DNA of 64,000 nucleotides from Nephrocerus scutellatus (taxonomy: Eukaryota > Arthropoda > Insecta > Diptera > Pipunculidae). Below are positions 10,740 to 21,317 of the stretch, piece after piece. The notes under the pieces are model-generated. The model had not been told where the DNA came from. It did no database searches and saw nothing but the letters and a program-made list of their open reading frames with translations. Both the position numbers and the translations under genes were made by a program. The stretch spans positions 73,055,536-73,119,535 of the forward strand of contig OX352764.1 of assembly GCA_947095585.1 (NCBI GenBank), read 5' to 3'. Each line of letters opens with the position of its first letter. The stretch's first letter is position 1.

Positions 10740-11483
10740 ACGTAGCATTTTCAATCTTTTTGTGACCTATAGGTTTAAGCACGCTAGATAACATTTATGC
10801 TGATGGAAGGAGACAGATGTCAACCAATACCCACCCCGTTGCCGACGAGCACGGCCGAATTCTATAGCGTGCGCTCCGGTTGTCCTTGACTCCAGAGGAA
10901 GGGAGTGGCGCGAGAACAAACTTGCCCGCCCACACTTTCCGTACCCGGAATGAAAATAAATCCACCCGTCGTCCATTACAAAGTCAATTCGGGAAACAAA
11001 CAAAAACGCGAAAATCTGTACACCGCGTGGAAACATTGAAAGTGAAAAGTTATTCTATTGATGAACGAATATCATTAATGTACATTTAAACAAATAAAGT
11101 GAAAAGTGATCAAATCAACTCCACTTAACCAAATTTAGTGACAATAAATTATTCGAACTTAAATCGAATATTCAAATGTAAATTATTTAGTAACCAAAAT
11201 TAACGAAAATAATTAATGTTACGAAACCTCATAGAGAGGAAATAATTTCAAAAAAGTAAAGAACTAATAATAGAACCAATAAAAAAAGAATTTCATGAAA
11301 AGTGAAGGAAATTATATAAAATCAATAAAAAAAAACTGAAGAAAAGTGGTATGATCTAATGCCCCTACGTCATCGATAAATGAAGAGAATTAAAGAAAAA
11401 TTAAGGAAACAGCGCAAATTCAACCCTTACAAACAGCAATAGTCTTCTAATAACTCAAGCTCCGAAGAGGACGACGCAAGCAT
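10740..11483 (+). other. probable leader of a decayed gypsy-type element
   Basis: A GC-richer block (10800-10980) followed by AT-rich sequence with AAATAAAGTGAAAAGTGATC and no stable ORF, directly upstream of a gag remnant. It resembles the long untranslated leader of errantivirus-like elements. I did not find a primer-binding site or LTR pair. Confidence 0.3.
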
Positions 11484-11930
11484 CATGGCGAAAAATCAAC
11501 ACGAACAACAGTTGGTAATAATATTAATAATAATAATATAGTATTACGAAGTTTACAATTAAATCCATTAAAGTATGTAGAAAGACTTTACTTTTGATGG
11601 AAGAACAGAAGATCTTCCACTTTTTATTCAAAATGTTGATGACATTATTCCCACTTTATTGGAATACGACCAGGGCCAAAAAATGTGCATTAATTTGGTT
11701 CGACGGTAGGTGAAGTGCTATCAACTAACATTTTGGCCAAACCTGGCGTACTGAACGGATCGTGCTTAGAGCCGTTTAAGTATTCCAGAAAAATTCACAC
11801 GCCATTTTAAAAGCACCCTTCAATTATAAATCGCCAGGAATCCTGCATTCTGCATTGCACTTCTGTGAGTCAATACATCAACAACATGGAAGAGCTTAAG
11901 AACAAGTATTATGAAAAGGGATTAACATTT
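11484..11930 (+). pseudogene. gypsy-group gag remnant
   Basis: Within 11580-11720 one frame reads FDGRTEDLPLFIQNVDDIIP then LLEYDQGQKMCINLVRR, the start of the Gag domain in 17.6/gypsy-type elements (a D-G-x-x-x-L-x-x-F-I motif). A second match, SQYINNMEELKNKYYEKG, lies near 11870. Gag assembles the particle around element RNA. Stops at 11611 and 11706-11710 and frame changes show decay. An (AAT)n tract lies at 11516-11541. Confidence 0.6.
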
Positions 11931-13084
11931 CAGCCGATAATTATGACGGTATTCTTTATAAATTTGATTCATTTTTAAAATGTTTTGATATAACTTTTAT
12001 TTTATTTATTTCACGTCATGAACTTTGAATATCCCAAAGGAAGAAATATCTACGATTTTATAGAAAGCTTTTTGTATAACTTTAAAAATGAAACAAATCC
12101 AAGCGTATGCAGTATTATAGATTACTTAAAAATATAAATATCGATTCCCTTTCCAAATGGTTTTTAAGGCATCGCAAAGCTCTCTCTTTTACCTTAATTT
12201 TTGGAAAAGGTTAATTTTTTTTGTACAAACATGAGCTATAGATAAAACAACTATAACGATTTTTTATTGATGGTTTAAATTGATTGATGGATGGTAAAAA
12301 TGAAGTGCTTTTTGTGACAGGAAAAGTCGACTACCTATTTTTCATGTAAACTTTTAGTTGAACAGATAAAATTATCACATTTTTTCAAGCATCTTGAATA
12401 TTTTATATGTATGTAAGAAAAATGCTTTCTTCAGAAATTTAAAATTGACGAGGTAGTTGGTGCGTGGTCTTCGTGTAAAAACACGACCGGTTGCACCATC
12501 GGGTTGGTGAAGTTGCCGGCAATGCATTTAATTAATTATTAATTATTTCTTTTTAAATCATATAATTTTAAAAGAAAAGAATCAAATTTCAAATCATCAT
12601 GAAAGGCCTGAATTTGAGGAGGTTGCGAGGAACCGCAGAGAATCATCAAGAGTTCAATTTGAGTCAAGATTTTTCGCTCATCCTTAATGTGGTTTTTTGG
12701 CGTTGGAGCTTATCGGCTTATCTTTTCGTTTGTTAGGCCTGGTACTCCAAACGAATCCGGTACAAAGCACTGTCGAGTTGTGGGCATTAAGAAAGAATTC
12801 AGCTAGTTCCTGAGAGACCGAATTTTTCAATAGAGGCTCTAAGAATTTTGAAGGCTCACGTATGTCTTTTTTTTGTAATATTTTCTTGGTCAAGGTTTTT
12901 TGTAGTTTTCCTTGACCATGATCCATTCATTAAAGCATTTGGACTCGCGTCGTTTTAGTTTCGTGAACGTTTTTTCCGTATTGCTTTTTTCAATGAATCA
13001 GGGAGAATTGAATGAGAAAATAAAATGAAACCGGCTACAAACGTGAGAAATGTGATATATTGTAAATCACATTTCTCCGATTTA
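11931..13084. other. unassigned AT-rich spacer
   Basis: No known protein is recognised. A short hairpin-forming sequence (CGTGT-AAAA-ACACG) sits near 12466. The 80-residue minus-strand frame 12926-12684 is lysine-rich and matches nothing I know. Confidence 0.4.
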
Positions 13085-13180
13085 ATTCTTAATTTTAATA
13101 AAGGGCTTAGCCAACCTTATTGCCGTGGCGCAACTCATTCAGGGAGTATTCCCTTGGCAATAAGTTTAAATATATAAAAA
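13085..13180 (+). repeat. short retroelement 3' end, copy 2
   Basis: Shares TTAATAAAG, CCCTTGGCAATAAGT and a terminal A-run with 10561-10690. The upstream body differs or is diverged. Confidence 0.45.
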
Positions 13181-13199
13181 AAAAGGAGATGGAGCATTT

Positions 13200-13690
13200 G
13201 TGATGTTCCGTGAGGGGGAAAGGCTTTGAAGAAAAGAGAAGTCTGTAACGATTGGCGGACGACTGTGGGCGGGAGCATCTCGCAAAAAAAAAAGGATTGT
13301 TTTTTGGTGCGCGACTTTCTTTTCTGCGAGCGTCAGCAGAGCACCCCGCTTATTTGTTTTTTTTTTTGTGAAGGCATTCTAACTGCGCGCCGTCAGTGGA
13401 GCATCACGCGAAAATACCACGCGGTGTGCCCCCTCCGTCATTTTGAAGAAAAGATGTCAGACGCCGTCACCAAAAGTTTTTTTTTTACATTTTTCTATAA
13501 AAATAAGAAGTGCGCAAAAAAATTCAACCATTTTTCGTTCGACACCTTAGCAATGCGTCGCTAATTAAAAAAACAAAAAAAGAAGTTTTTCGCAATTAAG
13601 TTCGCGGAGAAATACCACGCGATGTGCCAGCGCCATATTGGAAGAAACTTCCGGACTTCGTCGATGGAAACCTTAACTTGTGTCGGCGGA
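13200..13690. repeat. imperfect internal duplication
   Basis: Two related blocks about 200 bp apart: AATACCACGCGGTGTGCCCC at 13413 and AATACCACGCGATGTGCC at 13614, each followed by a CAT/CATATTG GAAGAAA stretch. Similar CGTCAGNRGAGCA motifs occur at 13330 and 13391. The T-rich 112-residue open frame here is not convincing as a gene. Confidence 0.4.
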
Positions 13691-13699
13691 GCAACAAAC

Positions 13700-14005
13700 T
13701 CATCGTAAACAATGACCCAATTCTGTATTTCTCTATGCACTTTATGTATTACACATATTTTATTGTTAATTAATCACTTTAGCATTATTGGCAATACTGA
13801 CATACAAATGCAATTTATGTCAATTACACACTTTAATATAACCTACATACGCCTTTTTGTTAATTTAGCACTTTAACCCAAGTTATTTACAAATCAGACC
13901 TCTTTAGCATGTACTTTGATTTAAGTAATTTAAGTATAAAAGAAAGTAATTTTGGTAAATAAAAACGAGTTACATTCAGATAGCAATCAGCGTCGTTTTA
14001 ATTCC
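13700..14005 (+). repeat. LTR-like sequence
   Basis: Contains a TATA-like AGTATAAAAG at about 13934 and AATAAAAACGAG at about 13958, then about 45 bp to ATTCCACAAGCGGGCAAC, which could be an LTR end followed by a primer-binding region. No second copy is present, so it may be a solo LTR or a chance arrangement. Confidence 0.3.
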
Positions 14006-14430
14006 ACAAGCGGGCAACAAAAGAGTTGTTCGCTATAGAAAACAGTATGTTTATGGTTTTTTTTTTAAATTCTCTATACTAACTTTGCGTGCCCGTAGCT
14101 GGCTGGCTGGCTTGTGTGATCAATTTTTAACACACTTCCTAAAGCCCGATTTTATTTGCACACATGTATATTTCCGGTGACAATACTTTCTAATAAAATT
14201 TGAGTATGATCGGGCCGCGGGTTCCCATACAAATTTTTTTCCCCGGCATCAGATCATTTAATACTATAATGACTGTTCTGTGTACGTTGTGCGCTTTGGA
14301 AAAAATTAGAATATCCATAATTTTAAAGAATAATATTTGTTTTCTCTTTCTTTCTGTAAAATAAACAATATGAGTTGGGCACAAACATACCGTTCCCGAG
14401 GATACCGTAGAAACGCCGAAGTTAATATTA
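14006..14430. other. unassigned spacer
   Basis: No feature recognised. The minus-strand 118-residue frame covering 14190-14546 is antisense to the ORF remnant that follows. Confidence 0.4.
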
Positions 14431-14762
14431 ATCTTTGGAACACTTGGTATCGCAACATAATTCATTTTATATCGATTATGCAATGAGCCTTTTAAACACA
14501 AAAACACTACCCAACTGCAATTCGCATGTGTTGACCATTGAAACATTTGTGGTGTATGCGCTTTGAAGTTTTACATAAACAGAACAAGAATGAAGCCAAG
14601 GCTACGAACTCACGGATTAATATTTCATTTACACTTCCGATTAAAGCAGGACTTAAGTTTTCCCATTTACTTGCTACTCGAAGTTTCTTTGAAAAGGATT
14701 TGAATTTTGATAAAAAAGATTTATACAATTGTATAAAGTCAAGTAATGTACAGCTATATTAA
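14431..14762 (+). pseudogene. C-terminal part of a transposon-associated protein of the MRFE type
   Basis: One frame runs HYPTAIRMC, a stop, then PLKHLWCMRFEVLHKQNK and ATNSRINISFTLPIKAGLKF to a stop at 14760. The pattern H-Y-P...G-P-x-x-x-x-W-x-M-R-F-E-x-x-H-K is one I associate with uncharacterised repetitive proteins found in many insect and other animal genomes. A Gly codon expected before PLKH is TGA here. Biochemical function is unknown. Recognition is from memory of the motif and so is only moderately sure. Confidence 0.45.
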
Positions 14763-14842
14763 TCTCAATTTAATAGATATAAACCTATCAGAATCTTTTT
14801 GTGGTAAAAAGGTAAAGTTTAGAGAAAAAATTTATAAAATAA

Positions 14843-14961
14843 ACATTATTATAATAATGCCAACGCCTAGCTTCTCGCGACCATTTGTATGGTGCATATA
14901 CATTTTTGGACACAAATAAGGTGAGAGAGCGCGAGAGGTGGGACACAATGAAAAAAACTTT
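14843..14961 (-). mobile_element. SINE fragment, internally deleted
   Basis: Matches the tail half of the SINE at 10258-10553 (AAT-rich end, GCCTAGCTTCTCGCGACCA, TTTTTGGACACAAATA, GCGAGAGGTGGGACACA), with the middle removed and the tRNA-like head missing. Confidence 0.8.
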
Positions 14962-14994
14962 TACAATGTAAACTTTTAAAATACAATCGAAACC

Positions 14995-15198
14995 CTCAAA
15001 AGTATGTCCCTCCAGAGAACCATTTGAAACCCTTAGAAATAATACACATAGACATACATAGCATTAATAGCAACCAAATACTAACAATTATAGACAAGTT
15101 CTCCAGATTTGCCAGCGGTTATACATTGAGTTGTAGAAGTAGCATTAGCATCCTTAAGTTTCTTAAATAATACATAAGCCTATACGGCATTGTGCTTT
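14995..15198 (+). pseudogene. gypsy/errantivirus integrase core fragment
   Basis: One frame reads PLEIIHIDIHSINSN, ILTIIDKFSRFASGYTL and SILKFLK then a stop. IIHID carries the first catalytic Asp, and IIDKFSRFA is the conserved strand after it. About 65 residues remain; the second Asp and the Glu are missing. It is flanked by a SINE fragment on the left and palindromic DNA on the right. Confidence 0.75.
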
Positions 15199-15254
15199 AG
15201 CTATTATACTCGTCAGTGGCTGTTACACAGCACTCATTCCCCCCTTTGCCAATA

Positions 15255-15465
15255 TAGCAACATGCCGTCGTCGGACGACATGGTAATTTGCTACATTGTT
15301 CCAAGCAAATTACCAAATGCTGTCGTCGGAAGACACATTGTTTAATAATTGGTTTGTATTATATCGGCTGTCCGTTTGCTCCCATAGTGGTAGCAACAAT
15401 CCCGCGGACCCTGCCATTACGTCCACAGTATAGTAAAATATCGTCGTCGGACGACACTTTATTAG
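15255..15465. repeat. palindrome cluster with GTCGTCGGACGAC
   Basis: Three copies of a 13-nt palindrome occur at 15267-15279, 15322-15334 (one mismatch) and 15443-15455. Between the first two lies a perfect 11-bp stem, GGTAATTTGCT (15282-15292) and AGCAAATTACC (15304-15314), with an 11-nt loop. So the first two palindromes flank a hairpin. No coding content. Confidence 0.7.
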
Positions 15466-15809
15466 CTATACTGGGCCGTTATGTTTTATGTTTTAATATC
15501 AAATAAAAACAACCCATAAAAATTAAAATTTTTCTTGTAAATTCTCCAATCGGGGATACACACACACTGCGTGCTCGTTTTGTGGCAAAATCATCCACCA
15601 AATGAAACGTAGCGGCAGCGAACAGCGCAGCACACAAAGCGCAGAAGGAGTTCTCTCGCGAGTGTTGAAGAGGACACAATCGTCTGAGAATAAATTGATT
15701 ACAAATTAAAATTTTCTTAGTTCTTTATTATTGTTTTATTCTATTACTATAGTTTTTAACGCAATACAGTATCTTACAAAACAAAGTAAACTTGATTTAA
15801 AAATTAATT

Positions 15810-16097
15810 ATGAAGTGTGTTATATGCAATTTGAAAATTGACAGAATAAAAGACACTAAAATACAGTGTAAAAATTGCAGTGACTATTTCCATGCAAAGT
15901 GTGCTAAGCTAGAGGAGAAAGATGTTGAGTTTTATGAAAAGAGTAAGCTGGGCCACAAGTGCGACAAGTGTCGTGATCAGCGACGGAGATCATCTGTTAT
16001 TAACAAATATACTCTCTCAAATATCCCTATTATCCACCCTGTACATAATAGCATTATGATAATATGTAAACGAGTAAACGTTAAGTTTCTATGCTGA
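15810..16097 (+). pseudogene. CR1-like LINE ORF1, N-terminal PHD-like zinc finger
   Basis: The 95-residue frame starts MKCVICNLKIDR and has a Cys4-His-Cys3 PHD-like layout: CVIC, CKNC, YFHAKCAKL and CDKC. Such fingers start ORF1 of several CR1-group LINEs, whose product binds element RNA. The final 30 or so residues depart from this and probably belong to an inserted element. The ORF1 coiled-coil part resumes at 17691, so ORF1 is split by about 1.6 kb of foreign DNA. It lies downstream of a plausible untranslated leader starting about 15680. Confidence 0.65.
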
Positions 16098-16268
16098 ATT
16101 GATTTATTCGTATTCTGTAAATAATTTTGATGTTAAAATGTTAACTATAATGTTAAATAAACGTCAAAATTTAACACAATAATTTTTTTGTGGATAAGTG
16201 CGATGATAAATTTAGTTTACGCAAATAAATATATATTATTTATAGATATTAATATACTATTCCATAAA

Positions 16269-17076
16269 TATGGAATCCAAGTAAGTAATAACATTAAAAT
16301 TAATTATTAAACAATTGCCATTAGGTTTTTTGAACATAATTTTAATAGTGTTTTGAAATTTTTTTTAGAAACAAACAAGTTAGAGGAAAACGAGGAAGCC
16401 GGGATCAAAAATCTATTTTAATTTCTTTTATGGAAGAAAATATTGATTGTGCTCATGAAAAGTTTGATTCAATATGAGTGATTACTAAATACGATTTATT
16501 TTATAAGTTCGCAATAATTATTATAGATTTGAAGGTGATCATGGGGCAAGTCAGATCCAGCAGAAATGGGTAGAGCTCAGCAACCAACTGAATTCTATTG
16601 GTGATTGCTGTAAAACCATAACGTCTTAGGCGCGTTACTAAAGCAAAAGCGGCGGAGGAGAAAAAGAATATAGAAGAAATGGTCTTATAATGGCTCATCG
16701 GACTAAGTTAGATGACTTTGACAAAAGGATCATCAGCATAATAACTTTGTATGTTGTTGATGGGGATGGTGTATCCCACGAAAGGGGGTTAGCTAAACCG
16801 GTAAATTTTCAAATAGTGCCGTTTCGTATAATATATTATGCGTCCAAATTACTTCAGACAAAATCATACAATGATTTAATTGGGCCCACATCCTGCACAT
16901 ACGATATAGAAGATATATCTATAATAGAACCGCCCACACTCCCAATCGAAATATCCACAGTACGAGCACAGGAAACGAATAAGTCGAAGAGACGACTAAA
17001 GCGGCCCAGGGAATCTAGGACGTTTCTTCAAAATCAAAACTGGAAGGCATTATGGGCATTGAAAAAGAAAAACTAA
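16269..17076 (+). pseudogene. Myb/SANT-like DNA-binding protein of a nested DNA transposon
   Basis: Frame pieces resemble the apontic-type Myb/SANT proteins that accompany some DNA transposons. MESK (16269) is followed by a GTAAGT donor, a short intron and TTTTTTTAG at about 16363; then RGKRGSRDQKSILISFMEEN, WVELSNQLNSIGDCCK and SGGG follow. A C-terminal frame, 16690-17076, ends in a basic tail rich in Lys and Arg. Stops at about 16476 and 16622 break it. The partner transposase is absent. It lies between the two halves of the LINE ORF1. Confidence 0.5.
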
Positions 17077-17690
17077 ACCTAAAAAAGTTTAAATTTACAA
17101 AAAAAAATAGAAATAGAAAAGATTGAAGTGAAGAAGAGGAAAGTCATAGTTTTGGAAAGTATTGAAAGGATGTTGGTGCAGTTGGTAGCACAGAAAACTT
17201 AATTTCAAATACATATACTCATAGACATAAATTGTAATAATTATTTTTTTTAAAAATGAAAATGAAATAAAACAACGCACAGCACACACAGTTTCTATTG
17301 TTTTAATTATTAAATTTTTGCGTTGATTGAACGCATTCATAGTTCAATTTTTAATTAATTCGGAAATACTCGGAAACTAAATTATTTCTTGCTGTTATGC
17401 CTATAAGAAGATTATTGATACAAAACTGATTTAAATTAAATTTTTGACGATTTTTCGCCCTTGTCACCGTATTTTTTGTAATAAAACATAAAATTGACAT
17501 TTTGACAGTTAGTTTTATCTTGCTGAATTTGCTGTCAAAATCTTTATCTTGCGGGGTAAAAAGTGTTACAGAATTCGATTTAAGAGTGTCAAGATAAATA
17601 AAATATGTAAACTTATTCCTGTGTAAAGTTTTACACGTTTGCATATCTTGGTTTTTAGAGAATCAGGGTACTGATCCAAAAAAAAGTTAA
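17077..17690. other. remainder of nested element, no gene
   Basis: AT-rich. A 16-nt palindrome (GTGTAAAGTTTTACAC, one central mismatch) at about 17620 and repeated TGACATTTTGACAG-like words may be terminal sequence of the inserted element. I could not pair them with a left end. Confidence 0.3.
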
Positions 17691-18429
17691 GTGATTACTG
17701 CTCTTCTTCTGCTAACGCTGCTTCTACGAAACAAAGTTATTGCTCCTGCCGCTCCCAAAGATTTTGGTGCTGCTAACCAGACTATTACTCTTGCTATGCT
17801 TTATCATCAGATTATCATACTTCAACAGCTAAACACTGATGCTCTTGAGAAAATAAATTCTCTGGAAAAAAAGTAACGCCGCTCTTACTATCACGGTGAA
17901 CAGCTTGGAGTCTAAAATAAACACATTAGAGCAAAGAGAAAAACGGTTTGCAGTTGACATTGTAGGTGTGCCTGAATTGTCTAATGCAAATGCTAAAGAA
18001 AAGGACATTAAACTGATATCTGACGACGTGGGCATGGTTAAAATTGATCAACACAACATTGAAACCGTTTATGTGAAGAACATAAAAAGAAAGGGCATTG
18101 ACCTAAATAATGCCGCTGATACTACAAGAATCGTGTGTGTTAAATTTTCTTCTCTCTCGTCTAAGAAGTTGATAATGCAAAAACTACTACTAAACTACAA
18201 AATCAAAGTGTTTGACAATAACAAGAAGAGCCGCATATATATAAACGATTGTCTAACTGCCTATACTAGATCACTGTTGCAGCAGGATAATCAACTTAAG
18301 TTAATGAACAAATGCAAGTATGTTTGGATTCGTGACTTATCGGTATTCATCAGGAGGAAAGAAGGCGATAAAGCTATTAAAATAAATAATTATGAGGATT
18401 TTGTTAAAAATGGTCTTATTGTGCCGTAA
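17691..18429 (+). pseudogene. CR1-like LINE ORF1, coiled-coil and C-terminal part
   Basis: Two adjoining frames (17691-17876, then 17896-18429) form the rest of ORF1: TITLAMLYHQIIILQQLNTD and NSLESKINTLEQREKRFAVD are heptad-like coiled coil. VGVPELSNANAKEK and the Lys-rich region to WIRDLSVFIRRKEGDKAIKI resemble the L1/CR1 ORF1 RNA-binding region. A frameshift and stop at about 17873 separate the two. ORF1 proteins trimerise through the coil and coat element RNA. The ORF2 start (MINNSFLNSLLDLDNN, 18453) follows closely. Confidence 0.7.
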
Positions 18430-18957
18430 TGCTAATTTGAATTTTTTATTTTCATGATAAATAATAGCTTTCTGAATTCTTTACTAGATCTAGATAATAA
18501 TTATAATACATGTTGCGACTATACTGGTGTAGTATTGTAAGTAGTATATAAGTTCATAGAATGTAGAAAGAAGTTTTTTAATTGTCACCCTGTAGCGTAA
18601 AATTGTTTTTTTTTTCGTCACCGAACAGCGCTGACGTTTTGTGTCATAAATTGTTCAAAGGTGACATCTAGTCAAAAAAAAGATTTTCATATTTGTAGAG
18701 ACACCAAGCAGAAGAGTTGAAATAAAATTTAGCAAGATAAAATCCTACGCGTTTATTTCAAGAGATAAGCCATCCGTCGACAATGATCACAAAATTCTCT
18801 ACATACAAGTAGTACTATATTTTCCCCTTTTGATAATGATATAATGAATTGTTTTTGCTTGGATCATCCTTACATGGAATCATACTCTGGTTTATCAGTT
18901 ATACACCTAAATATTTTCTGAATTTTTGAATTCTCAAACCTGTAAAGTCAAATTCTT
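18430..18957. other. start of LINE ORF2, then interrupting sequence
   Basis: MINNSFLNSLLDLDNNYNTC at 18453 looks like an ORF2 start, but from about 18530 to 18810 the sequence is foreign. It has AGTATATAAG at 18540, AATAAAATTT at 18721 and TGTAGTATT and AGTAGTACTA near the ends, which could be a solo LTR. Endonuclease sequence resumes after 18840. Confidence 0.3.
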
Positions 18958-19230
18958 TTAGGTGATTTTAACATTGACCTTTTGTCTAAATCACATGATT
19001 CTGATAATTTTGTTGCGGTCTTATTTTTCCTTGGATTTAGCTCTTTAGTGAAAAAACCTACAAGAGGTCCTTCTTGCTTGGACCATATTTTTTTAAAATT
19101 ACATAGAAATAATGATATTACTTACAAAACAGAAGAACATGATCTTAAAATTACTGATCATTGTTTAACAACCATACAGCTTAAAAGTTGTGTCAAAAGA
19201 AAAAGGCAGACCTACACTAATACTTTTTAA
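18958..19230 (+). pseudogene. CR1-like LINE endonuclease fragment
   Basis: GDFNIDLLSKSHDSDNF, SSLVKKPTRGPSCLDHIFLK and KITDHCLTTIQLKS are the last blocks of the endonuclease, including catalytic GDFN and TDH motifs. The N-terminal blocks are missing. The frame closes at 19230. It is in line with ORF1 upstream and RT downstream. Confidence 0.8.
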
Positions 19231-19369
19231 AAAATTACTTTTCTGCACTTATTTCTGCTTTAACCTTTGAGTTTTTGGATGAAGTGTACAAAACAAGTGA
19301 TCGATCGATCCATCGCTTTTGATATATTTCTTCAAAAGCCTACACATTTTCTTCATTGGAGATTTATAT

Positions 19370-20179
19370 AATCATAATGTATCTCAAAACTTCCAATTCA
19401 TCATCAATGATATGTTCTCCAATAAAATTTTGAAAAATAATGCATACTATGTTTGTGATGTGTTGAAGTTCATTTTTAATCTTAGTATGGAGAAAGGAAT
19501 TTTCCCTGAAGCACTGAAGTTAGCAATTGTTATTCCATTAAATAAAAAAAGGTGAAACTACGACATTTAACAATTACCGTCCAATTTCTCTTTTATAAGT
19601 TTTCTCTAAAGTTTTTGAAAAAGGTATTAAATCGAGAATGTTGTCCTTTTTGAATAAAATAAATTTGTTTAGTAATTCTCAGTTTGGATTCAGAGAAGGT
19701 AGATACCGTAAACAAATTGTCAAGGTAAAGGATAAACTAAGCTCTACAAATTGTGTTAACATTGGCGTTCCTCAAGTTCCCTTTTGGGCCCAATCCTCTT
19801 CTTAATTTATGTTGACTAACTTTTCATTCAACGTTTTAGTGGGAAAATACCCGCCTTTGCAGATGACATTGCTGTATCTTACTCTGAAAAAAATTATTTT
19901 AACTTGTTTATTGCCGTTAATAGTGACCTCGAAATTCTGCGCACATGGTTTTTTTTTCACAAACTTATTATAAGTGAAAAAACTAAATTTATGATATTCA
20001 ACATTTCTGGGTCTGTCTGTGAGGATTTGGAGTTGAAATATCATTCACCTCTTTCTCCTAAATATAATTTAAATGTTTGTCGAAATCAAATTGGCATTAC
20101 AACTTATAATTCAAACTCAAAGTGTTCCGATGGTTGCTTTTATATCGAACGGGTTGACACCTTTAAGTACCTTGGTATT
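19370..20179 (+). pseudogene. CR1-like LINE reverse transcriptase, broken
   Basis: The RT begins with VLKFIFNLSMEKGIFPEALK then AIVIPLNKK, a typical fingers block. After stops come FSNSQFGFREGR, GVPQ, and an intact-looking catalytic FADDIAVSYSEKN at about 19857, then the thumb up to FKYLGI at 20170. There are several frameshifts and stops between 19555 and 19855, and the middle is shortened. A gypsy element is inserted right after YLGI. Confidence 0.8.
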
Positions 20180-20373
20180 TGTTACCAGGGCAACGAATAA
20201 TAATAATAATGTTTTTCAGAATTGTGAGGATAGCTTTTATTTTATTCAGCTGTGAATTTGGTGTGTTTTCAACCACATGGTTATTTAAAGACAAATAAAG
20301 AAAACCTTTTGTTTAATAAAAATATAAAGAATTGTGTTATCTTTAGCGCTACCTTCAACATAAAAAGGTAGCA
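20180..20373 (+). repeat. 5' LTR of the nested gypsy element
   Basis: 194 bp, with an (AAT)n stretch near its start and an AATAAAG-like signal at about 20295. It differs from the 3' LTR by an about 11-bp indel (TTGTATTCAG) and several substitutions, so the insertion is not recent. Confidence 0.9.
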
Positions 20374-21104
20374 GATTTTGGCGACGAGGATGGGATTGAT
20401 CACATCTTCACTGCACCTTACCATCCTCAATCCAATGGACAGGCAGAGCGATTCGTTGACACACTGAAACGAACTCTTCAAAAACACGAAGGGGAGGAAA
20501 TACTAGATGACGAAATTCTGGATTCATTCCTGTTATATTATCGAACTACACATAATCGAAGTGTACCTGGAAATGTATCACCATCAAGTATCATGTTTGG
20601 ACGTACTCTTCGAATATCAAATGATTTATTACGAGGACCTTCAAATGAACAAATAACCGAAATCATGCTCAAGAACGTCAATTTAATATCAAGCACCGTG
20701 CCAAAGCAAGAAGATTCAAAAATGGCGATCTAGTATATGCGCAAGTACACACGCAAAACAAAAAGGACTGGGTCTCTGGCAAAATCATCGAAAGAATCGG
20801 TGGTGTGATGTACAACGTATGGTTAACCGGTAATCGAACAGGACTTTTCCGATTTCATGCAAATCAATTACGCGAACGGTATGAAAATCAAGAATCAAGT
20901 CAATCGACTCCAATTCCGTTAGATGTTTTAGTTGAAGCATTCGATCTACCGACAATTGTAACCCCTGCCACTATAATTGAGGATACAAAAGTTTCGCAGC
21001 CTGGAATTGTTGAGCAATTGCCATCATCTGATCAACCAACCTTACGAAGATCAGCTCGAGATCGTCGCATCCCAGAACATCTTTCAGACTACGTTCTTTC
21101 TTAA
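20374..21104 (+). pseudogene. gypsy integrase C-terminal half
   Basis: Right after the primer site the frame reads TAPYHPQSNGQAERFVDTLK, with the catalytic Glu region, then FLLYYRTTHNRSVPGNVSPS and MFGRTLRIS. After a frame change near 20670 it continues KARRFKNGDLVYAQV, the C-terminal DNA-binding part, to LRRSARDRRIPEHLSDYVLS and a stop at 21104. The order and motifs fit mag-like gypsy elements. Gag, protease, RT and the first half of integrase are missing, so the copy cannot move by itself. Confidence 0.9.
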
Positions 21105-21113
21105 AGGAGGAGA

Positions 21114-21317
21114 TGTTACCAGGGCAACGAATAATAATAATAATGTTTTTCAGAATTGTGAGGACAGCTTTTATTTTATTCAGTTGTATTCAGTTGTGAA
21201 TTTGGTGTGTTTTCAATTACATGGTTATTTAAAGACAAATAAAGAAAACCTTTTGTTCAATAAAAATATAAAGAATTGTGTTATCTTTAGCGCTACCTTC
21301 AACATAAAAAGGTAACA
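21114..21317 (+). repeat. 3' LTR of the nested gypsy element
   Basis: 204 bp, nearly identical to 20180-20373 and preceded by the polypurine tract. Its last bases GGTAACA adjoin the second GTATT copy. Confidence 0.9.

Larger units (their letters stand above)
20180..21317 (+). mobile_element. internally deleted Ty3/gypsy element with two LTRs
   Basis: Two LTRs (20180-20373 and 21114-21317) start TGTTACCAGGGCAACGAA and end GGTAGCA or GGTAACA, forming the usual TG...CA inverted ends. The element is flanked by a perfect 5-bp duplication GTATT (20175-20179 and 21318-21322). A primer-binding-site-like TTTTGGCGACGAGGATGGG follows the left LTR, and a purine tract AAAGGAGGAGA precedes the right one. 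Between them only the integrase end survives. It lies inside the LINE ORF2. Confidence 0.95.

Noticed and set aside
13226..13564. 112-residue ORF rich in Phe and Lys
   Set aside because: Composed of T- and A-runs and duplicated non-coding blocks, with no recognisable domain.
15479..15679. 66-residue minus-strand ORF
   Set aside because: No motif, no second copy, AT-rich surroundings.
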